From Streptomyces actinomycinicus (GTDB lineage Bacteria; Actinomycetota; Actinomycetes; Streptomycetales; Streptomycetaceae): a stretch of DNA of 64,000 bases. The DNA lies in assembly GCF_016741775.1 (NCBI RefSeq), contig NZ_JAERRK010000019.1, positions 1-64,000 of the forward strand, given 5' to 3'. This document shows positions 34,123-43,468 of this stretch, piece by piece. The position numbers were made by a program, and so were the translations under genes. Position 1 is the stretch's first letter. Each line of letters starts with the position of its first letter. Below the pieces are notes generated by a model. It did not search any database, was not told where the DNA came from, and saw only the letters and a program-made list of their open reading frames with translations.

Positions 34123-34956
34123 GTGCGAAAGATTCATGTCATCGGTATCGGCGCGGGCGACCCCGACCAGCTGACCCTCCAGGCGGTCAAGGCGCTGCAG
34201 GGCACGGACGTGTTCTTCCTGCTGGACAAGGGCGAGGTGAAGAGCGATCTGACGCAGCTCCGCCGGGACATGCTGGACGCGCATCTGCCGGCGGGGTCGT
34301 ACCGGGTCGTGGAGGCACGGGACCCGGAGCGGGACAGGAAGGCGGGCGGCACGGCCTACTCGCCGGCCGTCGGGGACTGGCGCAGCGCGCGCGCCGGGAT
34401 CTACGAGCGGCTGATCGCCGACGAGCTGGCCGAGGACGGCACCGGCGCCTTCCTGGTGTGGGGGGACCCCGCGCTGTACGACAGCACCCTGGCGATCCTG
34501 GAGGAGGTGCTGGAGCGCGGCGCGGTGGAGTTCTCGTACGACGTGGTGCCCGGCATCAGCAGTGTCTCCGCGCTGGTCGCCCGGCACCGCACGGGCCTGA
34601 ACCGGGTGGCGCGGCCGGTGCAGATCACCACCGGGCGGCGGCTGGCCGAGGGCTTTCCGCAGGGGGTGGACGACGTGGTCGTGATGCTGGACGCGCACCA
34701 GGCCTTCCGGCGGTACGCCGAGGAGGACATGGACATCTACTGGGGCGCCTACATAGGCACGCCGGACGAGATCCTCGTCTCCGGGCCGATCGCCGAGGCC
34801 GGCCCGCGCATCGAGCGGCTGCGGGCCGAGGCGCGGGAGCGCAAGGGCTGGATCATGGACACGTATCTCCTGCGCCGGCATCCCCTGGAGGACGGTCCGG
34901 CACAGGACCGGCCGAACCAGGACGGTCCGGCACAGGACCGGCCCGCCCGGGACTGA
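34123..34956 (+). CDS. cobF: Precorrin-6A synthase (deacetylating)
   Basis: A 277-aa SAM-dependent tetrapyrrole methylase acting in the aerobic corrin pathway (C-1 methylation with loss of acetate). It shows the methylase motifs VIGIGAGDPDQLTLQA and VWGDPALYDSTL, and a VVPGISSVSALVARH loop. The GTG start lies six bases after CAGACT, a possible -10 for a leaderless transcript. The C-terminal 20 residues (a repeated GPAQDRP) are encoded by a 30-bp repeat array and overlap the cobK end by 104 bp. No other corrin genes or cobalamin riboswitch are seen nearby. Confidence 0.87.
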   Translation: MRKIHVIGIGAGDPDQLTLQAVKALQGTDVFFLLDKGEVKSDLTQLRRDMLDAHLPAGSYRVVEARDPERDRKAGGTAYSPAVGDWRSARAGIYERLIADELAEDGTGAFLVWGDPALYDSTLAILEEVLERGAVEFSYDVVPGISSVSALVARHRTGLNRVARPVQITTGRRLAEGFPQGVDDVVVMLDAHQAFRRYAEEDMDIYWGAYIGTPDEILVSGPIAEAGPRIERLRAEARERKGWIMDTYLLRRHPLEDGPAQDRPNQDGPAQDRPARD

Positions 34957-36082
34957 CCGCTGCCGAACCGGCCCGCCCGGGACTGACCGGTGCCGGACCG
35001 GCCGGCCCACGGCTGACCGGCGCAGGACCGTCCTGTCCGGCGGCGGTCGGTGCCGGGGTGAGACCCAGGGTTCGCAGCACGGCCGCCACGTCCGGTACCG
35101 CCCGGACGCCCGCCGGCAGCGGCGGCCGGCGTACGACGACCACCGGCAGCCCGAGGTCGCGCGCGGCCGTGAGTTTGGCGGACGTGGCCTCCCCTCCGCT
35201 GTCCTTCGTGACGAGGACGTCGATCCGGTGGGCGCGCAGGAGTTCCGTCTCGTCGGTCGTCGTGAACGGGCCGCGGGCCAGGAGCACCCGGGTGTCCGGC
35301 GGCAGGGGCGGCTCGGGCGGCTCCACCGAGCGGACGACGAAGTGCAGGCCGGTCAGATGGGCGAAGGCCGCCAGGCCGAGGCGGCCGGTGCTGAGGAACA
35401 CCCGGCGGCCGAGGGCGGGCAGGGCCTCGGCGGCACCGGCCAGGGTCGGGACGTCGTACCAGCGGTCGCCGGGGCCCGGGCGCCAGCCGGGGCGGCGCAG
35501 GACGACCGCGGGGATCCCGGTGGCCCGCGCCGCGCGGGCCGCGTTGGCCGTGATGGACCCGGCGAAGGGGTGGGTGGCGTCCACCAGGGCGTCCACGTGG
35601 TGCGTGCGCAGCCAGTCCGCCAGGCCCTCCGGGCCGCCGAAGCCGCCGGTCCGCACCTCGCCGGGCAGCGCCGCGGGCCGGGTGACCCGGCCGGCGAGCG
35701 ACGTGGTGACCCGGACACCGGGGCGTGCGGCGAGGTCGGCGGCGAGACGGCGGGCCTCGGTGGTGCCGCCGAGGACCAGAACGTGCGCGGGCACAGGGGG
35801 CGACACAGGGGACGCCGGAACAGCGGGGAGCGGGAGAACGGGCGGCCGGACAGCGGGCAGCTGAAGAGCCGGCGGCGGAACAGGGACCACCGGCACGAGA
35901 GGCTCGGAGGGCTCGTGCGGCTGGGACAGCTCGGACAGCTCGGACGGTTCGGAGGGCTCAGACGACTCGTGCGGCTCGGACAGCTCAGACGGCCCGTGCG
36001 GCTCGGACAGCTCGGACGGCCCGTGCGGCTCGGACAGCTCGTGCGGCTCGGACAGCTCGGACGGCTCGTGCGGCTCGGGCAT
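34853..36082 (-). CDS. cobK: Precorrin-6A reductase with repetitive N- and C-terminal extensions
   Basis: A 409-aa protein. The catalytic part runs from about residue 97 (HVLVLGGTTEARRLAADLA) to 345 and includes DATHPFAGSITANA and VTKDSGG, typical of CobK/CbiJ. The first 60 residues are a Ser-Glu-Leu-Pro-His repeat, followed by a proline/valine stretch to about 96. The last 60 are a proline/glycine repeat read antisense through the cobF tail. TACGCT-N7-ATG upstream suggests leaderless expression from 36082 and so supports translation of the extension. The reaction is NADPH-dependent reduction of precorrin-6A. Confidence 0.83.
   Translation of the reverse strand: MPEPHEPSELSEPHELSEPHGPSELSEPHGPSELSEPHESSEPSEPSELSELSQPHEPSEPLVPVVPVPPPALQLPAVRPPVLPLPAVPASPVSPPVPAHVLVLGGTTEARRLAADLAARPGVRVTTSLAGRVTRPAALPGEVRTGGFGGPEGLADWLRTHHVDALVDATHPFAGSITANAARAARATGIPAVVLRRPGWRPGPGDRWYDVPTLAGAAEALPALGRRVFLSTGRLGLAAFAHLTGLHFVVRSVEPPEPPLPPDTRVLLARGPFTTTDETELLRAHRIDVLVTKDSGGEATSAKLTAARDLGLPVVVVRRPPLPAGVRAVPDVAAVLRTLGLTPAPTAAGQDGPAPVSRGPAGPAPVSPGRAGSAAVSPGRAGPVPDRPGSAGPVPDRPPGDAGAGDTCP
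34891..35040. repeat. Five 30-bp tandem repeats shared by cobF and cobK ends
   Basis: Units begin at 34891, 34921, 34951, 34981 and 35011; the first two are almost identical and the others diverge. The plus strand encodes the CobF tail up to its stop in unit 3, and the minus strand encodes the CobK tail through all units. Confidence 0.85.
35901..36078. repeat. Degenerate 9/27-bp repeats encoding the CobK N-terminus
   Basis: Repeats of GCTCGGACAGCTCGGACGG and GTGCGG give the SELSEPHGP protein repeat on the minus strand. Two 27-bp units near 35980-36035 are almost identical. Confidence 0.85.
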
Positions 36083-36089
36083 AGGGGTG

Positions 36090-36095
36090 AGCGTA
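36090..36095 (-). promoter_or_regulatory. -10 TACGCT for leaderless cobK
   Basis: TACGCT on the minus strand is seven bases before the cobK ATG; no ribosome site is present. The divergent HAD gene has the same geometry. Confidence 0.5.
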
Positions 36096-36152
36096 CGAGG
36101 TCGTCCGGGGTGGGCGGTCGTCCGGGTCGGCTCGATCGGGCCTTCGGGTCGT

Positions 36153-36158
36153 TACGGT
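36153..36158 (+). promoter_or_regulatory. -10 TACGGT for leaderless HAD gene
   Basis: TACGGT is seven bases before the ATG at 36166, with no Shine-Dalgarno. Confidence 0.5.
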
Positions 36159-36165
36159 CGGGGTC

Positions 36166-36966
36166 ATGGAGTCCTTGGCGTCCGTGCGTGCCGTCCTGAT
36201 CGACATCGACGGCGTTCTGACCGTGTCGTGGAGGCCGCTGCCCGGTGCGGTGGAGGCGCTGCGTGCCCTCCGCGCGGCGGGGCTCGGCGTGGCCCTGGTG
36301 ACCAACACGACCTCCCGGTCCCGGGCCTCGATCGCCGGGGCGCTCTCGGAGGCCGGTTTCGCGGTCGACGCGGAGGACGTGCTGACCGCGCCCGCCGTCA
36401 CCGCCGCCCATCTCGCCGAGCACTTCCCGGGCGCCCGGGTCGCCCTGCTCAACAGCGGGGACATCGGGGCGGATCTGGGTGACATCACACTGGTCGAGGA
36501 CGGGGCCGATGTGGTCGTGGTCGGCGGGGCCGGGCCCGGGTTCGACTACGCGGCGCTCAACCGGGCCTTCGGCCTGCTGCAGCGCGGTGCGCGGCTGGTC
36601 GCCATGCACCGCAACCTCTACTGGCGGACAGACGCCGGGCTGCAGCTGGACTCCGGCGCCTTCCTGCTGGGGCTGGAGAGGGCGGCGCGGGTGGAGGCCG
36701 AGGTCACGGGCAAACCGTCCCGGGCGTTCTTCGAAACGGCGCTGGCCCGGCTCGGGGTGGGCGCGGAGCAGGCGCTGATGGTGGGCGACGACATCGAGTC
36801 GGACGTGCTGGCGGCCCAGCGCGCCGGGATCACCGGGGTGCTGGTGAGAACGGGCAAGTACCAGGCGGGCACGCTCGAGAACGCGAGTGGCGCCCCGGAC
36901 CACGTGGTGGACTCCTTCGCAGGTGTCCCGGAGCTGCTGGGACTGGAGCCCGGCGGGGCGGGCTAG
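36166..36966 (+). CDS. HAD-superfamily phosphatase, subfamily IIA (NagD-like)
   Basis: A 266-aa cytoplasmic hydrolase. Motif I is LIDIDGVLTVSW with the Asp nucleophile, motif II VALVTNTTSRS, motif III the lysine of GKPSRAFFETAL, and motif IV MVGDDIESDVLAAQRAG. The cap between motifs II and III is the IIA type. It is related to the mammalian LHPP-like TIGR01458 group. It is expressed divergently from cobK, apparently from a leaderless promoter. Substrate unknown. Confidence 0.85.
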   Translation: MESLASVRAVLIDIDGVLTVSWRPLPGAVEALRALRAAGLGVALVTNTTSRSRASIAGALSEAGFAVDAEDVLTAPAVTAAHLAEHFPGARVALLNSGDIGADLGDITLVEDGADVVVVGGAGPGFDYAALNRAFGLLQRGARLVAMHRNLYWRTDAGLQLDSGAFLLGLERAARVEAEVTGKPSRAFFETALARLGVGAEQALMVGDDIESDVLAAQRAGITGVLVRTGKYQAGTLENASGAPDHVVDSFAGVPELLGLEPGGAG

Positions 36967-37016
36967 CGGTCGGCGGCCAGCGGGCCGGCCAGCGGCCAGT
37001 GGCCAGCGGCCAGCGG
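36967..37016. repeat. Short GGCCAGC repeats between convergent genes
   Basis: Several 7-bp GGCCAGC/GGCCAGT units fill the gap between the HAD and TauE stops, flanked by inverted CGGCTAG ends. They could form a terminator. Confidence 0.55.
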
Positions 37017-37796
37017 CTAGCGCAGGACCAGTTGTACGCCGCCCACGATCGTCGCGGCGATCACCAGTTGCTCGAAGAGTCGCTGGTTGATCCGGTTCAC
37101 GGCCCACTTGCCGAACAACGCACCGGGTACGACGAACACCACGAGCGCCGCGTCAAGGAGCAATGAGCGGCCGTCGATGAGGCCCAGGCCCGCGCTGAAC
37201 GGGACCTTGGCGACGTTCACGATGAGGAAGAAGAAGGCCGACGTGCCAAGGAAGCCCAGCTTCCGGAAGCCGGCGGACAGCAGGTACAAGGACATCACCG
37301 GCCCGCCCGCGTTGGCGACCATCGTCGTGAACCCGCCGAGCACGCCGTACGACCGCGCCTTCATCCGGCCCGTCCGGGTCGTCACCGCATCCGGCTCGTC
37401 CGCCGTACCGCCGTCCTCGCGGCGCCGCCGCCACAGGGTGACACCCGCCATGAACAGCAGGATGGCGCCGATCGAGGTCCGTACGACCGCGTCGTCGGCC
37501 CACATCAGGAACACCGTGCCGGCCACCACGCCCGCGGCGACGGCCGGGAACAGCCGCCACAGGGTGGGCCAGTGGGCATGTCGCCGGTAGGTGAGGACGG
37601 CGAGCACGTCGCCGGCGATCAGGACGGGCAGCAGGACGCCGGTCGAGGCGCGGGCGGGCAGGACGGCCGCGAAGACGGCGAGGCTGATCGTGTTGGCACC
37701 GCTGACCGCGGTCTTGGAGAAGCCGACGAGCAGCGCCGCGAAGGCGAGGGCGGCGAACTCCCAGCCGGTCAGGTGCCAGGGCGTCATCGTGTTCAT
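37017..37796 (-). CDS. TauE/SafE-family membrane transporter
   Basis: A 259-aa membrane protein with about eight helices. The two half-domains carry family-typical GFSKTAVSGANTISLAVFAAVLPARAS and GGFTTMVANAGGPVMSLYLL stretches (quoted in part; residues about 20-45 and 150-170). These proteins export sulfite, sulfoacetate or other small anions. The ATG at 37796 lies ten bases after TAAGAT, so the leader would be very short. It converges on the HAD gene. Confidence 0.8.
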   Translation of the reverse strand: MNTMTPWHLTGWEFAALAFAALLVGFSKTAVSGANTISLAVFAAVLPARASTGVLLPVLIAGDVLAVLTYRRHAHWPTLWRLFPAVAAGVVAGTVFLMWADDAVVRTSIGAILLFMAGVTLWRRRREDGGTADEPDAVTTRTGRMKARSYGVLGGFTTMVANAGGPVMSLYLLSAGFRKLGFLGTSAFFFLIVNVAKVPFSAGLGLIDGRSLLLDAALVVFVVPGALFGKWAVNRINQRLFEQLVIAATIVGGVQLVLR

Positions 37797-37871
37797 GCGG
37801 GGACCGATCTTATGTGCGAGCGCGCGGGGCGCGTAAGGAGCGTCTCGCGGTTCGGTCCCCACACTGGGTGG

Positions 37872-39383
37872 CTAGCGGCCCGTGTACCGCGCCCGCAGCT
37901 CCCGCTTGAGCACCTTCATGCTCGGTCCGAGCGGCAGCGCGTCCGTGAACTCCACGCGCCGCGGGTACTTGTGCCGGCCCAGGTGTTCCTTGGACCACTC
38001 GGTGACCGCGGCGGCGTCCGGGGCGGTGCCCTGTGTGGGGACGACGACGGCGCACACCTCCTCGCCGTGCAGGTCGTCGGGCAGGCCGATGACGGCGACC
38101 TGGGCGATCTCCGGGTGGCGCATCAGGGCCTCCTCGACCTCCCTCGGGTAGACGTTGTAGCCGCCGCGGATGATGACGTCCCTCTTGCGGTCGACGATCC
38201 GCAGGAAGCCGTCGTCGTCCTTGGTGCCGAGGTCACCGGTGCGGAACCAGCCGTCCACCAGGGCCTCGGCGGTGGCCTCGGGCCGGCCGAGGTAGCCGGA
38301 GAAGACGTTGTGGCCGCGGATGACGACCTCGCCCAGTTCGCCGGGCGGCAGCAGTTCGACGCGGCCCTCCACCTCGGCGCGCGCGATCTCCGCCTCGACG
38401 CCCCACAGCGGATGTCCGATGGTGCCGGCCCTGGTGCCGAAGTCGGGCTGGTTGACGGTGGCCGCCGGAGAGGTCTCCGACAGTCCGTACCCCTCGTAGA
38501 CCGGCGCGCCGAACGCGGCCTCGAACCGCTCCAGCACGGCGACGGGCAGCGAAGCCCCGCCCGACACGCAGACGTCCAGCTTCGGCAGGGCGGGGGCGTC
38601 GGCGGCCGCGGCGGCGAGGGCGACGAACATGGTCGGCACGCCGTGGAAGGTGTTCACCCCTTCCCGCACCATCAGCTCGATCGCGCGGGCCGCGTCGAAG
38701 CGGGGCAGCAGCACGAGCGTGGCACCGGCCCGCCAGGTGGAGTTGAGCGACACCGTCTGGCCGAAGGCGTGGAACAGGGGCAGCGCGCCGAGGGTGATGT
38801 GGTCGGCGCGGACGTCGTGGGCGTCGAAGGCGTTGACGGTCGCGTTCATCACCAGGTTGAAGTGGCTGAGGACGGCGCCCTTGGGGACACCGGTCGTGCC
38901 GCTGGTGTAGAAGATCACCGCAGGGTCGTCGGCGGCCCGGCTGACGTACGACGCGAGCGGCTCGGTGCCGGCCGCGCGCTTCTCCAGCTCGCCGCCAAGG
39001 GTGACCACCGGGACGCCCACCGCCTCGGCGGCGGCGCGGCCGGTCTCCTCCTTGGCCGGGTGGACGAGCAGCAGGGTCGCCCCGCTGTCCTCGAGCACGT
39101 GCTGGACCTCGCCCGGCGACAGCAGCAGGTGCACGGGGACGACGACACCGCCGGCCGCGGCGATCGCGTAGTAGGCGAGCGGGAACTCGGCGGTGTTGGG
39201 GGCCATCAGGGCGACCCGGTCACCGGGCCGTACGCCGAGGCCGGCGAGTGCGCCTGCCTGGGCCAGGGCCCTGCGCCACGCCTCGGCGAAGGTCAGTCGC
39301 AGTTCTCCCTCGACGAGGGCGGTCTTGTCGGGGCGGCGCCGGGCGTTCTCGGCGAGGATGGCGGCGACGGACAGGGTGGCCAT
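37872..39383 (-). CDS. Fatty acyl-CoA ligase (AMP-forming)
   Basis: A 503-aa acyl-adenylate-forming enzyme. The P-loop is IFYTSGTTGVPKGAVLSH, followed by YGLSETSPA, WFRTGDLG and the C-terminal GGYNVYPREVEEAL hinge with catalytic lysine (LGPSMKVLKREL). It activates a carboxylic acid to its CoA ester for degradation or lipid synthesis. It lies 124 bases after the thiolase, with a GC hairpin between them, probably as an operon. Confidence 0.86.
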   Translation of the reverse strand: MATLSVAAILAENARRRPDKTALVEGELRLTFAEAWRRALAQAGALAGLGVRPGDRVALMAPNTAEFPLAYYAIAAAGGVVVPVHLLLSPGEVQHVLEDSGATLLLVHPAKEETGRAAAEAVGVPVVTLGGELEKRAAGTEPLASYVSRAADDPAVIFYTSGTTGVPKGAVLSHFNLVMNATVNAFDAHDVRADHITLGALPLFHAFGQTVSLNSTWRAGATLVLLPRFDAARAIELMVREGVNTFHGVPTMFVALAAAAADAPALPKLDVCVSGGASLPVAVLERFEAAFGAPVYEGYGLSETSPAATVNQPDFGTRAGTIGHPLWGVEAEIARAEVEGRVELLPPGELGEVVIRGHNVFSGYLGRPEATAEALVDGWFRTGDLGTKDDDGFLRIVDRKRDVIIRGGYNVYPREVEEALMRHPEIAQVAVIGLPDDLHGEEVCAVVVPTQGTAPDAAAVTEWSKEHLGRHKYPRRVEFTDALPLGPSMKVLKRELRARYTGR

Positions 39384-39430
39384 GTGGTGGTGCTCCGTTT
39401 CTCTGCTGCGCTCGGTGTTGCCCGGCCGTC

Positions 39431-39452
39431 CCCGGGGGCCGCCGCCCCCGGG
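39431..39452 (-). terminator. Intercistronic hairpin between thiolase and ligase
   Basis: CCCGGGGGC and GCCCCCGGG pair around CGCC. No T-run follows, so it may partly stop or stabilise the two-gene message rather than end it. Confidence 0.45.
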
Positions 39453-39507
39453 CCCCCGCTGCGGCCCGCACGGCCTCGTCCGTACGCGCCGGACGGGGCT
39501 GCTCGTC

Positions 39508-40695
<1,188 letters not shown>

Positions 40696-40763
40696 GGCTG
40701 AGGACTCCTGACCTACGGCTGACCCACGACGCTGTGGTTCAGACGGACCGGCACAGCACCATT

Positions 40764-40780
40764 AATTAGCACTGCTAGTT
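40764..40780. promoter_or_regulatory. TetR-like operator AATTAGCACTGCTAGTT
   Basis: TAGCA and TGCTA form a perfect dyad around one C, with flanking AA/TT also matching. It sits in a markedly AT-rich 38-base stretch upstream of the thiolase gene. No regulator gene is adjacent. Confidence 0.55.
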
Positions 40781-40983
40781 TTTGACTATAGACCTCCGGA
40801 CGGCTCCCTGGGAAGACGTCCAGGATCCTCCACCGGGACGGCCGCAGGAGAGATGCGCCACGCCCGCGCGCATGCCCCCGTCGGCACGCCACCCGGCTGA
40901 TCAGCCTGTTTGCCGCCCATGACGCGGGGCACCCGCCCTTTCGGACAGACCGCAGACAGCTGACGAAAGGGGACCTGCCCACC

Positions 40984-41475
40984 ATGACCGTGGTCAAGAG
41001 CACGCTGCCCGAGGAGGCCCTCGGCGTCACCGGGACCGCCCTGCAGGAGACGCTCGTCGACCTGCTCGGACTGTCGCTGGTCGGCAAGCAGGCGCACTGG
41101 AACGTGGTCGGCCCGCGGTTCCGGTCGGTCCACCTCCAGCTGGACGAGGTGGTCGCCACCGCCCGGACCCACTCCGACACGGTCGCCGAGCGGGCCGCCG
41201 CGCTGGGCGTGCCGCCGGACGGCCGGCCGGAGACCGTCGCCGCGGCCTTCGCGTTGCCCGGCGCCAAGGACGGCTGGCTGCGCGACACGGAGGCCGTGGA
41301 GCTGATGGTGCGGTCACTGGAGGCGGCGGTCACCCGGTTGCGCGAGCGGATCGCCGCGACCGAGAAGGCCGACCCGGTCACCCAGGACCTGCTGATCTCC
41401 ATCACGGCCGACCTGGAGAAGCAGCGCTGGATGTTCGAGGCCGAGAACCACCCGCGCGACCGCGAGTCCAGCTAG
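40984..41475 (+). CDS. Dps-family ferritin-like protein
   Basis: A 163-aa protein of the Dps/bacterioferritin-like fold. The ferroxidase-site histidine lies in SLVGKQAHWNVVGPRF, and the matching acidic residues in LDEVVATARTHSDTVAER. It probably forms a dodecamer that stores iron and shields DNA during stress. The ATG at 40984 has GAAAGGGG upstream. It begins a series of close plus-strand genes. Confidence 0.87.
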   Translation: MTVVKSTLPEEALGVTGTALQETLVDLLGLSLVGKQAHWNVVGPRFRSVHLQLDEVVATARTHSDTVAERAAALGVPPDGRPETVAAAFALPGAKDGWLRDTEAVELMVRSLEAAVTRLRERIAATEKADPVTQDLLISITADLEKQRWMFEAENHPRDRESS

Positions 41476-41505
41476 TACGCCCGTCTTCGCACGGAAGGAA
41501 AACCC

Positions 41506-41850
41506 ATGGCCGACGCCCTGGAGATCGAGGCGCTGTGGGAGGATTTCCACCGCGTGGTGAACATGACCTCCGCCGAACTCGCGGCCTGGCTGAGGGTCCG
41601 GGACGCCCACGAGGAGACGGAACCGCTGCCGGAGGAGTCGGGCTCGCCCACGGGGCAGCACGTCCTGGCGATCCTCCAGAAGCGCCGCACCGACCTCACC
41701 GACGACGACGTCCGCGTGATGTACAGGGTCGTCGACACGGTCGAAGACCTCGTGGACTTGGAGAACGAGCCCGAGCCGGAGAGCACGCCGGAGGACACCC
41801 GCCGCCGGCACCGGCTGATGACGCTCGGCCACGATCCGCTCAAGCCGTAG
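41506..41850 (+). CDS. DUF3140 family protein
   Basis: A 114-aa acidic protein of the DUF3140 type. It contains LWEDFHRVVNMTSAELAAWL, then GQHVLAILQKRRTDLTDDD and VMYRVVDTVEDL. DUF3140 proteins are predicted small DNA-associated or stress proteins; function is unproven. A GGAAGGAAA sequence precedes the ATG. It lies 30 bases after Dps. Confidence 0.78.
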   Translation: MADALEIEALWEDFHRVVNMTSAELAAWLRVRDAHEETEPLPEESGSPTGQHVLAILQKRRTDLTDDDVRVMYRVVDTVEDLVDLENEPEPESTPEDTRRRHRLMTLGHDPLKP

Positions 41851-41854
41851 CCCC

Positions 41855-42502
41855 ATGAACCGGGACGAACGGGTCGTGCACGAGCTGGTGTCCGAGTACG
41901 GGCGGACGTACGCCGAGGAAGCGGACATCCGCCTGAAGGACACCCCGCAGCCGCTGTACCGGCTGCTCGTGCTGTCCCTGCTGCTCAGCGCCCGGATCCG
42001 GACCTCGGTCGCGGTGGCCGCCGCCCGGGCGCTGCACGAGGACCACCTGGACAGTCCCCGCCGGATGGCGGACGCCGACTGGCAGCAGCGGGTGGATGCT
42101 CTCGGCCGCGGCGGCTACCGGCGCTACGACGAGCGGACCGCCACCCAGCTCGGTGACGGCGCCGAGCTGCTGACCGAGCGGTGGGGCGGGGACCTGCGCC
42201 GCCTGCACCGGGAGGCGGAGGGCGACACCGCCGCACTCAAGCGGCTGCTCCAGGAGGAGCCGGGCATCGGGCCGGCCGGCGCCGACATCTTCCTGCGCGA
42301 GGCGCAGCGGGTGTGGCCCGACGTCGCGCCGTACCTGGACGGCAAGGCGCTGTCCGGCGCCGGGCGGCTCGGCCTGCCGAAGGACCCCCGCAAGCTCGCC
42401 GGGCTGGCCGGTGACACCGAACCGGCCGTGCTGGCCGCCGCGTTGGTACGCGCGGCGCTCGACGAGCAGGTGGCCGAGGACTGTCTGCGCCGCGCCGGCT
42501 GA
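41855..42502 (+). CDS. Endonuclease III-like HhH protein
   Basis: A 215-aa helical protein resembling the HhH-GPD fold: LLVLSLLLSARIRTSVAVAAARAL near residue 35, and a helix-hairpin-helix LLQEEPGIGPAGADIFLRE near 135. It lacks the C-terminal four-cysteine iron-sulfur cluster and a clear catalytic lysine. Repair activity is therefore uncertain. It begins four bases after the DUF3140 stop, so it may be co-translated with the stress genes. Confidence 0.72.
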   Translation: MNRDERVVHELVSEYGRTYAEEADIRLKDTPQPLYRLLVLSLLLSARIRTSVAVAAARALHEDHLDSPRRMADADWQQRVDALGRGGYRRYDERTATQLGDGAELLTERWGGDLRRLHREAEGDTAALKRLLQEEPGIGPAGADIFLREAQRVWPDVAPYLDGKALSGAGRLGLPKDPRKLAGLAGDTEPAVLAAALVRAALDEQVAEDCLRRAG

Positions 42503-42570
42503 CCGTGCAAGACTGCTCCCCGCACGTCCCGGGGTGACCGCCGGGACCGGACGGGGCGGAGGAGCAGCAC

Positions 42571-43365
42571 GTGACGGGGACCGGGGCGGACATCCAGGAC
42601 ATCGACACCACGCGGCCGCATCCGGCCCGGGTGTACGACTGGTTCCTCGGCGGCAAGGACAACTATCCGGTCGACGAGCGGCTGGGCCGGCAGATCGCGG
42701 CGATCGACGGGGGTGCCCCGAAGGCCGCGCGCGCCAACCGGGCCTTCATGCGCCGGACCACGCGCGCGCTGGCCGCGGAGGCGGGAATCCGCCAGTTCCT
42801 GGACATCGGCACCGGCATACCGACCGAGCCGAACCTGCACCAGATCGCGCAGTCCGCCGCCCCGGACGCCCGCGTGGTCTACGTCGACAACGACCCCATC
42901 GTGCTGGCCCACGCGAACGCGCTGCTGCGCGGCACCCCCGAGGGCGTGACGGAGTACGTGCAGGCCGACGCCCGCGATCCGCGCACCATCCTCGAACAGG
43001 CAGCCCGCGTACTGGACTTCGGCCGGCCGGTGGCCCTCTCCCTCATCGCCCTGCTGCACTTCGTCGCCGACGAGGACGGCGCCCATGAGCTGGTCACCAC
43101 CCTGGTCGAGGCGCTGGCACCGGGCAGCGCGCTGGTGCTGTCCACCATGACCGCCGACTTCGAGCCGGAGAACGTCCACAAGGGCATCGCCATGTACGCG
43201 GCGGGCCGGGTGACCCTGGTGGCCCGTTCGCACGCCGAGGTCGGCACGTTCTTCACCGGGCTCGACCTGATCGAGCCGGGCATCGTCTCGGTGGCCGACT
43301 GGCGCCCCGAGAGTCCGTCCGACGGGCCGGTCTCCCTGTACGGCGGGGCCGCGCTCAAGCCCTGA
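42571..43365 (+). CDS. DUF574-type SAM-dependent methyltransferase, copy 1
   Basis: A 264-aa protein of the actinobacterial Methyltransf_19/DUF574 family. The family's N-terminal signature ARVYDWFLGGKDNYPVDE is present, with the SAM-binding motif RQFLDIGTGIPT and VVYVDNDPIVLAHA. GTG start with GGAGGAGC upstream. A closely related copy follows at 43469. Targets of these proteins are unknown. Confidence 0.83.
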   Translation: MTGTGADIQDIDTTRPHPARVYDWFLGGKDNYPVDERLGRQIAAIDGGAPKAARANRAFMRRTTRALAAEAGIRQFLDIGTGIPTEPNLHQIAQSAAPDARVVYVDNDPIVLAHANALLRGTPEGVTEYVQADARDPRTILEQAARVLDFGRPVALSLIALLHFVADEDGAHELVTTLVEALAPGSALVLSTMTADFEPENVHKGIAMYAAGRVTLVARSHAEVGTFFTGLDLIEPGIVSVADWRPESPSDGPVSLYGGAALKP

Positions 43366-43468
43366 CCGGCCTTCCGCCTCCTCCCGGTGGTCCACGTGCC
43401 CTCTCGCCCGTGGGTTCCGGCCTGCGCGACAATGACGGCGGACGACCCCCCGTGGGAAGGGCGGATAC

